A stretch of DNA of 64,000 bases from Neisseriaceae bacterium (GCA_017934045.1 JAGBKK010000032.1:53091-117090); one strand, 5' to 3'. Positions 1-9,338 are shown, counted from the first letter of the stretch. Numbers and translations are program-made. The notes: generated by a model from the letters alone, not told the origin.

Positions 1-284
1 TTGGCAGGCGTTTGCCCATGCCAAAACACTTCAAACAGCACAGGATACAGCCAATAAACTAAAAAAATAGCAATATAAAATAAACCATTTGCTACGCCAT
101 TCGATAAGATTGCCAACATCGACAACAAAAAAAACACCACAATCGACAAAAACACACGAATAAAAAAATCCAACAAAAACGCTCGCGACCGCACCCACAC
201 ACCAGCAGGACGCAGTTCAATCGCCACTGCCTCGGGGGAAATGACGGAATGAATGGTGTCAGTAAAGCGTTCAGCGTTTTTCAT
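1..284 (-). CDS. RDD family membrane protein, 5' part only
   Basis: Reading the minus strand from the ATG at 284 gives an open frame of 94 residues that runs off the left edge of the window. After a short polar N-terminus comes ELRPAGVWVRSRAFLLDFF, the Arg/Asp-containing first helix typical of RDD proteins, then two strongly hydrophobic stretches and FWHGQTPA near the edge, which matches the conserved GxTPGK region of the family. RDD proteins are small multi-pass inner-membrane proteins; some are implicated in sodium/proton exchange, but the substrate here is unknown. It is transcribed divergently from the DUF3465 gene. The family call rests on the motif; the C-terminal half is not in the window. 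Confidence 0.75.
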   Translation of the reverse strand, partial: MKNAERFTDTIHSVISPEAVAIELRPAGVWVRSRAFLLDFFIRVFLSIVVFFLLSMLAILSNGVANGLFYIAIFLVYWLYPVLFEVFWHGQTPA

Positions 285-455
285 TGTTTTGTTGGCGTAG
301 CGTAGATATAAAGGCGTGTTTGATAACACTCTCCAAAATACGGCGGTTATTGTAGCATATTTTGTTGATTTTCAAATGGCTTATCAGCAACCTTGGCAAA
401 ATTCGGTGTACAACAAAAAATCTAATTATAATAGGGAACTTCTCAAAATTCAGTT

Positions 456-470
456 TTCAGGCTGCCTGAA
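456..470. repeat. DNA uptake sequence (TTCAGGCTGCCTGAA)
   Basis: A perfect copy of the near-palindromic uptake sequence lies just upstream of the DUF3465 start. The rest of the gap between the divergent genes (285-487) shows a possible -10 box (TATAAT at 427-432) without a convincing -35 partner. Confidence 0.9.
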
Positions 471-487
471 AAGAATAGGAAAATCAA

Positions 488-988
488 ATGAATAAAAATA
501 TAGTGATTATGGTTTTGTTGATTGCCTTATCAGGTTCGTGGGCGTATTTTTTTGGGCTAAATCAGGGCAGAAAAGATAATCCACTGCCACAAAATCCGCC
601 AATTGTGGCAAGGCAAGAGCTGTCTCAAACGACACAAAATAAGGCGGTGAGCAATGAAAATAGCGATATACAACAACTCTTTAAGCAACAAAAAAGCGAT
701 GTTTTTGTAACAGGCAAAGGTGTCGTCAAAAAAGTGTTGGCGGACGACAATAAAGGTTCGCGTCATCAACGATTTATTTTGGAATTGCCGAATGGGCAGA
801 CGCTGTTGGTGGCACACAATATTGATTTAGCAGAACGCTTGCCGAATTTGCAGGCAGGCGATGAAGTGTCGTTTGCGGGCGATTATGTGTATAACAACAA
901 AGGCGGCACACTCCACTGGACGCACAAAGACCCACGCGGCAATCACAAAAACGGTTATTTAATGTATCAAGGCAAGGTGTATCAATGA
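488..988 (+). CDS. DUF3465 domain-containing exported protein
   Basis: The 166-residue protein has an N-terminal hydrophobic segment (residues about 5-22, signal peptide or anchor), a polar linker to about residue 65, and then a DUF3465 domain. Recognisable stretches are [31 protein letters not shown] and a C-terminal [17 protein letters not shown]3465 proteins are small OB-fold-like periplasmic or exported proteins of unknown function, and several Neisseriaceae carry one. The stop overlaps the rnhB start (ATGA at 985-988), so the two genes are probably translationally coupled. Family assignment is by motif recognition; no biochemical role can be given. Confidence 0.8.
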   Translation: MNKNIVIMVLLIALSGSWAYFFGLNQGRKDNPLPQNPPIVARQELSQTTQNKAVSNENSDIQQLFKQQKSDVFVTGKGVVKKVLADDNKGSRHQRFILELPNGQTLLVAHNIDLAERLPNLQAGDEVSFAGDYVYNNKGGTLHWTHKDPRGNHKNGYLMYQGKVYQ

Positions 989-1557
989 TTGCAGGAGTTG
1001 ATGAAGCAGGGCGAGGTCCGTTGGTGGGCAGTGTATTTGCGGCGGCAGTGATTTTACCACCTGATTTTGATTTGCCGTATCTTAATGATTCTAAAAAACT
1101 TTCTGAAAAAAAACGAGATATTTTAGCCACACAAATTAAGGAACAAGCGGTGGCATTTGCGGTGGCAAGTGCGAGCGTGGCAGAAATTGCCCAACTGAAT
1201 ATCTTACACGCCGCTATGTTGGCGATGAAACGAGCCATTTTGGGCTTAAACAGGCAGCCTGAAAAAGTGCTGATTGACGGCAACCGCATTCCGCCTGACT
1301 TGCCGTACCCTGCCCAAGCAGTGATTGGCGGAGACGCGTTGCACCCGTGCATTATGGCAGCGTCCATTTTGGCAAAAACCGCAAGAGACGCAGAAATGTA
1401 TGATTTAGACCAACAATTTCCACAATACGGCTTTGCCAAACACAAAGGCTACGGCACTAAATTGCATTTGCAAGCGATTGAAAAATATGGCATTTTACCA
1501 GAACACCGCCAAGATTTCGCTCCGATTAAAAAGTGGTTGGTTGAACACGGTGGATAA
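985..1557 (+). CDS. rnhB: Ribonuclease HII
   Basis: This 190-residue enzyme cleaves the RNA strand of RNA-DNA hybrids and excises misincorporated ribonucleotides. The N-terminal [10 protein letters not shown] supplies catalytic Asp6 and Glu7; LIDGN supplies Asp98 and the GGD motif Asp117, completing the four-carboxylate metal site of type 2 RNase H. The C-terminal [11 protein letters not shown] is also typical. Length is normal for bacterial RNase HII. The start codon overlaps the upstream DUF3465 stop, so initiation is likely coupled. An uptake sequence follows at 1563-1577. Confidence 0.97.
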   Translation: MIAGVDEAGRGPLVGSVFAAAVILPPDFDLPYLNDSKKLSEKKRDILATQIKEQAVAFAVASASVAEIAQLNILHAAMLAMKRAILGLNRQPEKVLIDGNRIPPDLPYPAQAVIGGDALHPCIMAASILAKTARDAEMYDLDQQFPQYGFAKHKGYGTKLHLQAIEKYGILPEHRQDFAPIKKWLVEHGG

Positions 1558-1596
1558 GGGTTTTCAGGCTGCCTGAAACTGAATACAAACCCCACA

Positions 1597-1634
1597 ACTG
1601 TTATTGTGAGCCATTGCGTAGTACAATGGCGTAA
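1597..1634. repeat. REP-like repeat, left copy flanking the AT-rich gene
   Basis: The sequence around GAGCCATTGCGTAGTACAAT is an imperfect inverted copy of the segment at 3490-3539 on the other side of the AT-rich gene. Related copies lie near 9020-9210. Uptake-sequence copies (1563-1577 and a variant at 1671-1685) sit on both sides of it. Confidence 0.7.
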
Positions 1635-1717
1635 CAATTTACCGAGGACGAAAAATGGATTTTTTAAGTTTTCAGGTTGCCTGAAAAATGTTTAGATAAA
1701 TAAAAGGAGTTATTGAA

Positions 1718-3445
1718 ATGATGGAAATTTTTGAACACCTTAAAGCAAGCAAAAATATACATGATGCAAAATTAAATAAATTGGGTAAATGGGGAAAATT
1801 TTTTGCTAAAAGTTTAGTAGTTATTCTTTTTATTGTATTTGTTTTACTTGTTGTTATTGTTATTTCATTATTTTTTCCAAAAGAATATCAAAGTAAAATT
1901 TCATTTTTTATAAATATTATTATGTATTCAACAATGTTTTATGTGATAACTTTTATACCTTTTATTGCAATAAAGCAAATTTTATTAGAAAAAAAAGAAG
2001 AGAAACAAAAATTCAATATATTATATAAACTTAATAACAAAAAAGTAAAATCAAATAAATTTATAATAATTTTAATCTTATTTGTATTTTTGATATTTGC
2101 TTTATTAATTTATACCAATAAATATTATTATTTTATCATACCTGACACACCAAATTCATTTGGTGATTTGTCGGAATATGGAAATTATATTGGCGGTATA
2201 TTTGGAACTCTACTCACTGCTTTAATGTTATCTGCGACATTATTGATGATCAATCAACAAGAACAACAAATTGAAATATCAAAAAAAGAATTTCAACAAC
2301 AACAATTTGAAAATACTCTTCATACATTACTAAAAGAACTAAATATATGTAAATTAGATAATGAATTAACACAATTTTACTTGTCATTAAGATTGATTTA
2401 TCAACAATTTGAAGAATATAAAAAAAATCATCACATTGATGATAGAGACTTTATTTTGCAAAAACACAATTACATTATAAAATCCAATTTTGACAAACAC
2501 ACTTTGTACAGGATTTTCACTGATAAAAGAGTACAAAATTCCAAATATGATGACTATACATTATTTAGTAATATAAAGAAAATTATTGAAGAATATAGAT
2601 TATTTGAAAATATTATAGATATTAACGAGTTTGGTTATGAACAAAAGAAACATATTTTTGATTATCCATTGTTATCATATTTTGGTAATTATAGTATAAT
2701 TAATTATATTTTCAAAGAAGTTAAAGATAGCAGTGAAAGTGTAAAGATAAAATCTTATATTGAAAATTCCATTGCTAATTATCAACTTTATGCAATTAAA
2801 GAAGAAGATCCAATATTTTATCTATCTTTGATCATGTATGATAAAGATAAAATATTTTCTTTTCCTTCAATATTGAATAATAAATTAAAAAATATAGAAT
2901 TTTCTAATATACGAAATAGGAATTTATTTTTATTTAAATATATTACCTATGTTTTATGTGACATTAGATTATATAATAAATATCCAAAAACAGTTGAATG
3001 TGTTATTTTTAAAATGATTAAATTTCTTGAACAACAAGTTAATGACAGTATTTATCGTAGTGAAAATATTATTCAGTTAATTTGTACTGTTGCTAACCAT
3101 ATTAGAGAACTTAATGAACAAAATAAAAACAAAATAAATATAACTTTAACAAAAATATTGTTAGATATATTAAAAGAAAAACAATATCCAATTTCAACCA
3201 CGATTTTATTAAATGAAATCATCACTATTCATCAAGGACATGAATGGAATGAATTGAAAAATACCATAAAGGAATTTTATGATACATTGAATGAAAATGA
3301 AAAACTAATAGAAATGGAATATGAAAAAATTCAAATGTATCGAAATAATAAACAAAATTTAATTGAATATATTGATAAGAATAAAGAAAAACTTCATATT
3401 CCAATGGTCAAAAAATGGAGAATTTTTAGGCAATCTAAATTATAA
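1718..3445 (+). CDS. Putative abortive-infection (putAbiC-like) membrane protein
   Basis: The 575-residue protein is strikingly AT-rich (AAA/AAT/ATT/TTA codons dominate) compared with its neighbours, which points to recent acquisition. It has hydrophobic segments near residues 30-52, 62-85 and 112-132. They are followed by GNYIGGIFGTLLTALMLSAT, and then a Gln/Lys-rich helix (NQQEQQIEISKKEFQQQQFE) running into FENTLHTLLKEL. This order of membrane helices, GxxxGGxFG-type segment, coiled coil and FENT-like motif is that of the family annotated as putative phage abortive infection protein; the C-terminal 350 residues have no motif I recognise. The ATG at 1718 has a good AAGGAG eight bases upstream. 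It stands alone between inverted REP-like repeats and uptake sequences. A defence role is inferred from family resemblance only. Confidence 0.6.
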   Translation: MMEIFEHLKASKNIHDAKLNKLGKWGKFFAKSLVVILFIVFVLLVVIVISLFFPKEYQSKISFFINIIMYSTMFYVITFIPFIAIKQILLEKKEEKQKFNILYKLNNKKVKSNKFIIILILFVFLIFALLIYTNKYYYFIIPDTPNSFGDLSEYGNYIGGIFGTLLTALMLSATLLMINQQEQQIEISKKEFQQQQFENTLHTLLKELNICKLDNELTQFYLSLRLIYQQFEEYKKNHHIDDRDFILQKHNYIIKSNFDKHTLYRIFTDKRVQNSKYDDYTLFSNIKKIIEEYRLFENIIDINEFGYEQKKHIFDYPLLSYFGNYSIINYIFKEVKDSSESVKIKSYIENSIANYQLYAIKEEDPIFYLSLIMYDKDKIFSFPSILNNKLKNIEFSNIRNRNLFLFKYITYVLCDIRLYNKYPKTVECVIFKMIKFLEQQVNDSIYRSENIIQLICTVANHIRELNEQNKNKINITLTKILLDILKEKQYPISTTILLNEIITIHQGHEWNELKNTIKEFYDTLNENEKLIEMEYEKIQMYRNNKQNLIEYIDKNKEKLHIPMVKKWRIFRQSKL

Positions 3446-3489
3446 CCGTTTCAGGCTGCCTGAAAGATTAAGCCCATTCTTCATAATTG

Positions 3490-3539
3490 GGAGATTACTA
3501 TGCCATTGCGTTACGCAATGGCTCGTAACGACAGTAATG
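3490..3539. repeat. REP-like repeat, right copy flanking the AT-rich gene
   Basis: It contains the local palindrome CCATTGCGTTACGCAATGG and is the inverted partner of the copy at 1597-1634. It lies between uptake sequences at 3450-3464 and 3579-3593, so the AT-rich gene is bounded by the same repeat types on both sides. Confidence 0.75.
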
Positions 3540-3653
3540 AGATTTTGCAAAAGTTTTACAATAGTTTTTTAACTTCTTTTCAGGCAGCCTGAAAGCCTTG
3601 CTATTCATTGCTATAATCTCACCTTTAATCATCAAATCAAAAAGGTTTTCATC

Positions 3654-5324
3654 ATGGCTCAATATGTTTATTCAATGTTGCGTGTTTCCAAAACCGTGCC
3701 GCCGCAAAAACAGATTATTAAGGATATTTCGCTGTCGTTTTTTCCTGGTGCGAAAATCGGTTTGTTAGGCTTAAATGGGGCAGGCAAATCCACTGTTTTA
3801 CGCATTATGGCAGGTGTGGATAAAGATTTTGATGGTGAAGCCGTGCCGATGTCGGGCATTAAAATCGGTTATCTGCCGCAAGAGCCTGAATTAGACCCTG
3901 AAAAAACCGTGCGAGAAGAAGTGGAAAGTGGTTTGGGCGAAGTGGCACAGGCGAAAAAACGCTTGGAAGAAGTGTATGCGGCGTACGCCGAGCCTGATGC
4001 GGATTTTGACGCGTTGGCAGAAGAACAAGCCAAGTTGGAGGCGATTATTGCCGCAGGTGGTGCGGACAGTGGGGCGGAGCATTTGTTGGAAATTGCCGCA
4101 GACGCTTTGCGGCTGCCTGAATGGGACGCGAAAATTGCTCATCTTTCAGGCGGTGAAAAACGCCGTGTCGCCTTGTGTCGCTTGCTGTTAAGCCAGCCTG
4201 ATATGTTATTGTTGGACGAGCCGACCAACCACTTGGACGCGGAAAGCGTGGAATGGTTAGAGCAATTTTTGGTGCGTTTTCCTGGCACGGTGGTGGCGGT
4301 AACGCACGACCGTTATTTCTTGGACAACGCCGCCGAATGGATTTTAGAGTTGGATAGAGGACACGGCATTCCGTGGCAGGGCAATTATTCTTCGTGGTTG
4401 GAACAAAAAGAGGCTCGTTTGGCAACGGAAGCCAAGCAGGAAGCCGCTCGCATTAAAGCGATGAAACAGGAATTAGAATGGGTGCGGCAAAACGCCAAAG
4501 GACGGCAAGCCAAATCCAAAGCACGCTTGGCTCGCTTTGAAGAAATGAGTAGTTTTGAATATCAAAAACGCAACGAAACGCAGGAAATTTTTATTCCCAC
4601 AGCCGAACGCTTGGGGCAGGAAGTAATTGAATTTCAAAATGTTTCTAAATCGTTTGGCGAGCGATTGTTGATTGATAACTTATCTTTCAGGGTGCCTGCG
4701 GGGGCGATTGTTGGCATTATCGGTTCAAACGGTGCGGGTAAATCGACTTTATTTAAACTCATCACAGGCAAGGAGCAGCCTGATAGCGGCACGGTAAGCA
4801 TCGGGCAAACCGTCAAAATGTCGGTGATTGACCAAAGTCGAGAAGGACTGAACGATAACAAAACTGTGTTTGACGAAGTGGCAGACGGACGCGATATTTT
4901 GCAAGTGGGGCAATTTGAAATTCCAGCCCGTGCGTATTTGGGGCGTTTTAATTTCAAAGGTTCTGACCAAAGCAAGATTGTCGGCAAACTGTCAGGGGGT
5001 GAGCGCGGACGCTTGCACTTGGCAAAAACTTTGATTGCAGGCGGCAATGTGTTGCTGTTAGACGAGCCGTCCAACGATTTAGATGTGGAAACCTTGCGAG
5101 CCTTGGAAGACGCACTGTTGGAATTTGCAGGCTGCGTTTTGGTGATTTCGCATGACCGCTGGTTTTTAGACCGCATTGCCACGCATATTTTAGCCGCAGA
5201 AGGCGATTCGCAATGGGTGTTCTTTGACGGCAACTATCAAGAATACGAAGCCGATAAAAAACGCCGATTGGGCGAAGAGGGGGCAAAACCAAAACGCATT
5301 CGCTATAAACCTGTGATTCGATAA
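3654..5324 (+). CDS. ettA: Energy-dependent translational throttle protein EttA (ABC-F ATPase)
   Basis: The 556-residue soluble ABC-F protein has two ATP-binding cassettes and no membrane domain. Cassette 1 has Walker A GLNGAGKS (39-46), signature LSGGEKRR and Walker B LLLLDEPTNHLD; cassette 2 has GSNGAGKS, LSGGERGR and LLLDEPSNDLD. The two are joined by the charged linker (KQELEWVRQNAKGRQAKSKARL) typical of EttA. EttA binds the ribosomal E site and gates entry into elongation according to ATP/ADP ratio. The N-terminus MAQYVYSMLRVSKTVPPQKQ matches EttA rather than Uup or other ABC-F members, and the length is normal. It is monocistronic, with a strong terminator directly downstream. Confidence 0.97.
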   Translation: MAQYVYSMLRVSKTVPPQKQIIKDISLSFFPGAKIGLLGLNGAGKSTVLRIMAGVDKDFDGEAVPMSGIKIGYLPQEPELDPEKTVREEVESGLGEVAQAKKRLEEVYAAYAEPDADFDALAEEQAKLEAIIAAGGADSGAEHLLEIAADALRLPEWDAKIAHLSGGEKRRVALCRLLLSQPDMLLLDEPTNHLDAESVEWLEQFLVRFPGTVVAVTHDRYFLDNAAEWILELDRGHGIPWQGNYSSWLEQKEARLATEAKQEAARIKAMKQELEWVRQNAKGRQAKSKARLARFEEMSSFEYQKRNETQEIFIPTAERLGQEVIEFQNVSKSFGERLLIDNLSFRVPAGAIVGIIGSNGAGKSTLFKLITGKEQPDSGTVSIGQTVKMSVIDQSREGLNDNKTVFDEVADGRDILQVGQFEIPARAYLGRFNFKGSDQSKIVGKLSGGERGRLHLAKTLIAGGNVLLLDEPSNDLDVETLRALEDALLEFAGCVLVISHDRWFLDRIATHILAAEGDSQWVFFDGNYQEYEADKKRRLGEEGAKPKRIRYKPVIR

Positions 5325-5328
5325 ACCA

Positions 5329-5366
5329 TAAAAAAAGCGTATGTGGTGTGCATACGCTTTTTTTTC
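5329..5366 (+). terminator. Intrinsic terminator after ettA
   Basis: The stem AAAGCGTATG / CATACGCTTT is followed by a run of T residues; the A run on the other side could let it act in both directions, serving the convergent gene at 5417-6514 as well. An uptake sequence (5364-5378) abuts it. Confidence 0.9.
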
Positions 5367-5416
5367 AGGCTGCCTGAAACTTTAATTTTTGTAGTAAAAT
5401 AATCATCAATAAATAA

Positions 5417-6514
5417 TTATTTTTTTTCTTTTAATTCAATTTCTTGCAATTCTTCGGCAGAAATAGGGTGGTGGGTTTGTTTGACAAATGGTTTTTTATT
5501 ATCTTCCATAGCATTTAATTCATCTGCCGATGGTTTTGGGGTGTGTTTGGGTTTATCTGGATTGTGTTCCACAGCCCAACGCAAGGCTTCAACCGCTTGC
5601 ACGGCGGACGCTTTGTTTTTGCGTTCAGGCAATTTAATTTTGGTTTTGGGTTTAGGCAGTTTGACTGCTTTTAAGGGTTTATGGTGTGGTTTGCTGTTTT
5701 CAGGCAGCAGTGCGGCTTGTAGTTCATCGGCGGAAATGGTGTGATAAGGTTGTTCCACCAAAGGCAATTCATCATCAGCCATAGGTTGTAAAGGGGGCAT
5801 TTTCCGTTGCGAACGGAATAATTTTGCCACCGCTTTATCGGCAGATTGAATATCGGCAGATATACGGCGTTGTTGCTTGGCAGGGCTATTTTCCACTGCC
5901 CATTGCAAAGATTCTTTGGCTAAATTGGCAGAACCTTTGGCTTTGTTTTTAGCTTTATTTTTTTCTTTCTTATTGTTTTTTGATGATTTTTTGGGTTTTT
6001 CAGGCTGCGTTTTGGGGGTAATGGGTTCGTATGATGCCTGATATGTCTCTTTTAAAATATTCTCTGACGGTGTTTTGCTTGTATTTTCAAGCTTTTTCAC
6101 CTTTTCAATTTTTTCGGTTTTGTCAATTTTTAACGGCTTATCAACTTTTTTTGCCGAACTTTGTCGTCCTTTCTGCACGGTGGGCGATAATTTAATATCC
6201 GACAAAGGCAGATGAGCATTCATCAATTCTTGTGCGGTTTTGCGGTCGATACCCCATTTTTTCAGCACTTTATCGGCAACTGCGGCAGCATTGGGATTGG
6301 CTTTGCTTTTGCCTTTTTCGCCTGTTTGTTTGCGTGGTGAAATAATATTCGGCATAGGCTGCACCGCAGGCATATCGACACTTTGTGGAATTTCATCAAT
6401 TTCCTGTAAAGAAATCGACACAAAGTCTAAATTATTCAAGGACATACCTTGTTTTTCTTCTGGCAAAATGGCACGCGTACTGGTCGGCTTACCTTTGTTT
6501 TGATAATCTTTCAC
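5417..6514 (-). CDS. Lys-rich repeat protein of unknown function in the hemC-hemD unit
   Basis: This 365-residue protein starts at a GTG that overlaps the hemD stop (GTGA, 6511-6514), implying coupled translation. It has no signal peptide or membrane segment and is rich in Lys, Pro, Ala and Glu, so much of it is probably disordered. Two related modules are visible: LQWAVENSPAKQQ (about residue 203) with a downstream HTISADELQ, and LRWAVEHNPDKPK (about residue 313) with HPISAEELQ. In many proteobacteria the third gene after hemC-hemD is hemX, a membrane protein with a coiled coil; this protein lacks the membrane segment. I do not recognise the family and propose no function. Confidence 0.7.
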   Translation of the reverse strand: MKDYQNKGKPTSTRAILPEEKQGMSLNNLDFVSISLQEIDEIPQSVDMPAVQPMPNIISPRKQTGEKGKSKANPNAAAVADKVLKKWGIDRKTAQELMNAHLPLSDIKLSPTVQKGRQSSAKKVDKPLKIDKTEKIEKVKKLENTSKTPSENILKETYQASYEPITPKTQPEKPKKSSKNNKKEKNKAKNKAKGSANLAKESLQWAVENSPAKQQRRISADIQSADKAVAKLFRSQRKMPPLQPMADDELPLVEQPYHTISADELQAALLPENSKPHHKPLKAVKLPKPKTKIKLPERKNKASAVQAVEALRWAVEHNPDKPKHTPKPSADELNAMEDNKKPFVKQTHHPISAEELQEIELKEKK

Positions 6515-7248
6515 AACTTACCCCATTGAGATTGAAGCACCGTCATTATTTGCTTTTCGCTTGAACAATCAAGCACATTCAGCATTCCCTGTTGTCGCAA
6601 AAAATCACCGATACGGTGATGGACAGTTAAGTATAACAATCTTTTGCCTTTTTCGCCTAAACGATTAACAGATTGACACCATAATCGTGCCATTTCCACG
6701 GTGAATAAAGGCACGGCAATTTTTCCTTGATAATCTTGAAGTTGCGATAATATTTTTGCTGGCGGTGCTTGTAAAATACGGCGATAAATATCGGCGTAAT
6801 CAATCTGCCAGCCCATTTTGGCGAGTTCTTCACCCAAAAATGCACGACCATTTTCGCCACGAATAATCAATATCTTACCTGTGTTTTTTTGCCAAAAAGA
6901 AAGTTTTAACACTGCTTCGGAATCGTTACCGTCATCGGGCGACAAAATGGGACTGGCTTTTTGTTTTTGTAAGGCGATTTCGGTGGCTTTGCCTACCGCG
7001 GCGAAAGTTTTATCTTCGTTATATAAATCAATATATTGCGAACATATTTCCACGGCTGTTGGGCTGACGAAAAACAGAATATCGGCGTTTTTAATTTGCT
7101 TTTTCAGGCTGCCTGAAATATCGGCAATTGTTTCAATTTTTAAAAGCGGCGAAATTTCGCACGCAAAATCGTTTTGTTGGCAAAAATGCAACAGTTTTTG
7201 GGAACGCTCAATGGGACGCGTTATCACAAGTAGAGGGGGTGTGGTCAT
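6511..7248 (-). CDS. hemD: Uroporphyrinogen-III synthase
   Basis: The 245-residue protein matches the two-lobed HemD fold expected to close hydroxymethylbilane into uroporphyrinogen III with inversion of ring D. HemD is poorly conserved, but visible features fit: ITRPIERSQKLLHFCQQNDF at the start, FVSPTAVE in the first lobe, AAVGKATEIAL at the hinge, IIRGENGRAFLGEELAKMG in the second lobe, and FTVEMARLWCQ in the C-terminal part. It lies directly downstream of hemC on the same strand, the usual arrangement. An uptake sequence is embedded in the reading frame at 7105-7119 and encodes part of ISGSLKKQ. The call is well supported by sequence and context. Confidence 0.92.
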   Translation of the reverse strand: MTTPPLLVITRPIERSQKLLHFCQQNDFACEISPLLKIETIADISGSLKKQIKNADILFFVSPTAVEICSQYIDLYNEDKTFAAVGKATEIALQKQKASPILSPDDGNDSEAVLKLSFWQKNTGKILIIRGENGRAFLGEELAKMGWQIDYADIYRRILQAPPAKILSQLQDYQGKIAVPLFTVEMARLWCQSVNRLGEKGKRLLYLTVHHRIGDFLRQQGMLNVLDCSSEKQIMTVLQSQWGKL

Positions 7249-7289
7249 TTTTCAGGCTGCCTGAAAAGCATTTTATCGTTATTACGGCG

Positions 7290-8222
7290 TTATTGCCCTG
7301 CCAACACTTCGGCTATCAATTCTTTGGCACCGTCATCTTCTAATAATTTTGCCACTGCTCTGCCTAATTGTTCGGCATAACGGCGAGGGGCGGACGCTTG
7401 GGCAATCAGCACGCTGGAACCGTCAGGACGAGCAACCAAGCCACGCAAAGAGAGAATATCATCTTCCGCCAGTGTGGCGTATGCGGCTAATGGCACTTGG
7501 CACGAACCGCCCAAAACCCTTGCTAATGAACGCTCTGCGGTTGTGCAATCGCCTGTTAGGGCGTGATTTAAGGGGGCTAACATTTCACGCATATCATCGC
7601 GGTGTGCCGCAATTTCAATGCCCAATGCCCCTTGACCTGCCGCAGGCAGGCTGTCTTCGGGCAGAATTTGACTGCGAATGCGGTCTGATAAGCCTAATCG
7701 TTCTAAACCTGCGGCTGCCAAAATAATCGCGTCATATTCGCCGTCATCTAATTTACGCAAACGCGTCTGCACATTGCCACGCAAGGGGCGAATGTCCAAA
7801 TGCGGAAATCTGGCACGCAACTGGGCTTCACGCCGCAAAGACGAAGTGCCGACAATCGCTTTTTCGGGCAAATCAAATAAATTGGCATACTTGTTCGACA
7901 CAAATGCGTCATTTGGATTGGCTCGCTCACAAACGGCGGCTAATGCAAAACCGTCAGGCAAATCCATCGGCACATCTTTTAAGGAATGCACGGCTAAATC
8001 GGCTTCACCATTCGCCAAAGCCGTTTCTAACTCTTTGACAAACAAGCCTTTTCCGCCAACTTTGGACAAGGTTCTGTCCAAAATTTGATCGCCCTTGGTG
8101 GTCATACCCAACAGTTGAATGGTGTAATCAGGATACAAACTTTCCAAGCGACTTTTCACAAAATTCGCTTGCCACATAGCCAACAGGCTTTCGCGAGTCG
8201 CAATCGTAATGACTTTACTCAT
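7290..8222 (-). CDS. hemC: Porphobilinogen deaminase (hydroxymethylbilane synthase)
   Basis: The 310-residue enzyme polymerises four porphobilinogen molecules into hydroxymethylbilane. Motifs include [65 protein letters not shown] and, near the C-terminus, [12 protein letters not shown], whose Cys carries the dipyrromethane cofactor. I chose the ATG at 8222 ([11 protein letters not shown]) over an upstream TTG at 8246, because the family begins at this point. It heads the minus-strand unit hemC-hemD-unknown gene; an uptake sequence lies in the 41-bp hemC-hemD gap (7251-7265) and another upstream at 8265-8279. Confidence 0.97.
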   Translation of the reverse strand: MSKVITIATRESLLAMWQANFVKSRLESLYPDYTIQLLGMTTKGDQILDRTLSKVGGKGLFVKELETALANGEADLAVHSLKDVPMDLPDGFALAAVCERANPNDAFVSNKYANLFDLPEKAIVGTSSLRREAQLRARFPHLDIRPLRGNVQTRLRKLDDGEYDAIILAAAGLERLGLSDRIRSQILPEDSLPAAGQGALGIEIAAHRDDMREMLAPLNHALTGDCTTAERSLARVLGGSCQVPLAAYATLAEDDILSLRGLVARPDGSSVLIAQASAPRRYAEQLGRAVAKLLEDDGAKELIAEVLAGQ

Positions 8223-8319
8223 TTTTTTACAACAAAAATCAATCAAAAGGCGTTATTTTACCCTTTCAGGCAGCCTGAAAAAAGTTAAAATCCGTTTTAT
8301 TTTTTGAAATGATTTCATT

Positions 8320-8964
8320 GTGGAATACTCAAACTCCGTGATTTATGCGGCGGAACTGATTGGTACTATTGCCTTTGCGTCATCAGGGGCGTTGGTTGCC
8401 ATTCGCAAAAATATGGATTTATTTGGCGTGCTTGCCTTATCGATGACCACCGCATTAGGCGGCGGCTTGTTACGCGATATAGTGTTGGGCGTGCGTCCGC
8501 CAAAAATGTTTATCAACGCCACTTACGCCTTGTTAGCGGTTGGCACAGGCTGTTTGCTGTTTGTTTTGGTGTATGTGAATAAATACATTTTAGAAAGCCA
8601 TTTTATTGATAAATATGAAAAATTGATGAACTTTTTAGACGCAGTCGGCTTGGGCGTTTTTACGGCGGTTGGTATTAACACAGCGATTGCGGCAGGTTTT
8701 GGCGGCAATTATTTTTTATTGGTATTTGTGGGCGTGATGACAGGTGTCGGCGGCGGCTTGGTGCGTGATATTTTGGCAGGTTTAACGCCGTCTATTTTGG
8801 TGGAACAAATTTACGCCACAGCGTCCATTGTGGGGGCGATTGCGTATGTTTTGCTGTTACCGATTGTGCCACAAGCCGTTGCGGTATTGATTTGCACTGT
8901 TTTGGTGGTCAGCCTACGCATGCTCGCCGTCAAATTCGGCTGGCATTTGCCGAAGATAAGATAA
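8320..8964 (+). CDS. TRIC-type (UPF0126/YicG) membrane protein
   Basis: The 214-residue integral membrane protein has about seven predicted helices arranged as two repeats. Each repeat carries the family signature: ALGGGLLRDIVLG with AFASSGALVAIRK before it, and GVGGGLVRDILAG with FLDAVGLGVFTAVG before it. Proteins of this family are homologues of trimeric intracellular cation channels and form K+-permeable channels in several bacteria; the E. coli members were long annotated UPF0126. The start is a GTG at 8320 with no strong ribosome-binding site, and a second in-frame GTG lies six codons later, so the exact start is uncertain. It is divergent from hemC. Confidence 0.92.
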   Translation: MEYSNSVIYAAELIGTIAFASSGALVAIRKNMDLFGVLALSMTTALGGGLLRDIVLGVRPPKMFINATYALLAVGTGCLLFVLVYVNKYILESHFIDKYEKLMNFLDAVGLGVFTAVGINTAIAAGFGGNYFLLVFVGVMTGVGGGLVRDILAGLTPSILVEQIYATASIVGAIAYVLLLPIVPQAVAVLICTVLVVSLRMLAVKFGWHLPKIR

Positions 8965-9338
8965 TCATAGTAACGGACAAAACACTTTCAGGCAGCCTGA
9001 AAGCACTTCCCGTGCAGGGAAACCGTCATTGCGAGCCTTGACGCAAGGAAAGATATACGCAATCTCCTGACTACGGAGAATGCACCTATCAAAGAAACGG
9101 CAATGCAAAAAAACTTTCAGGTAGCCTGAAAATATTTTGTAATGCCGTTCTTCTTGCGTGTGGAGATTACTACGCCATTCTATTACGCAATGGCACGACA
9201 ATGACAGTAGTTTTTTGTATGGTGTTGCTGTTTTGATTTTTCAGGCTGCCTGAAAAATTATTTTCCTTGTTTTCTTGATTTTTTCGGCAAATTTTCATAA
9301 CCTTACCCCTTTCTCGAATATCTTTATTGTTTTGTTTT
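8965..9338. repeat. Repeat-filled intergenic region
   Basis: This 374-bp gap has no credible gene. It contains uptake sequences at 8987-9001 and 9240-9254, a variant near 9117, and a REP-like block (about 9003-9210). The left arm, starting TGCAGGGAAACCGTCATTGC, and an inverted right arm ending near ACGCAATGGCACGACAATGA enclose an uptake-sequence variant. The phrase CCGTGCAGGGAAA followed by ATTGCGAG recurs at about 63130, before the brnT-brnA module. Confidence 0.75.

Noticed and set aside
1718..3445. Prophage remnant or integrated plasmid around the AT-rich gene
   Set aside because: No integrase, phage structural gene or att-like duplication at a tRNA; only one gene is foreign in composition.
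3363..3572. Open frame overlapping the end of the AT-rich gene
   Set aside because: It runs out of frame through an uptake sequence and the right REP-like repeat; no start signal and no protein pattern.
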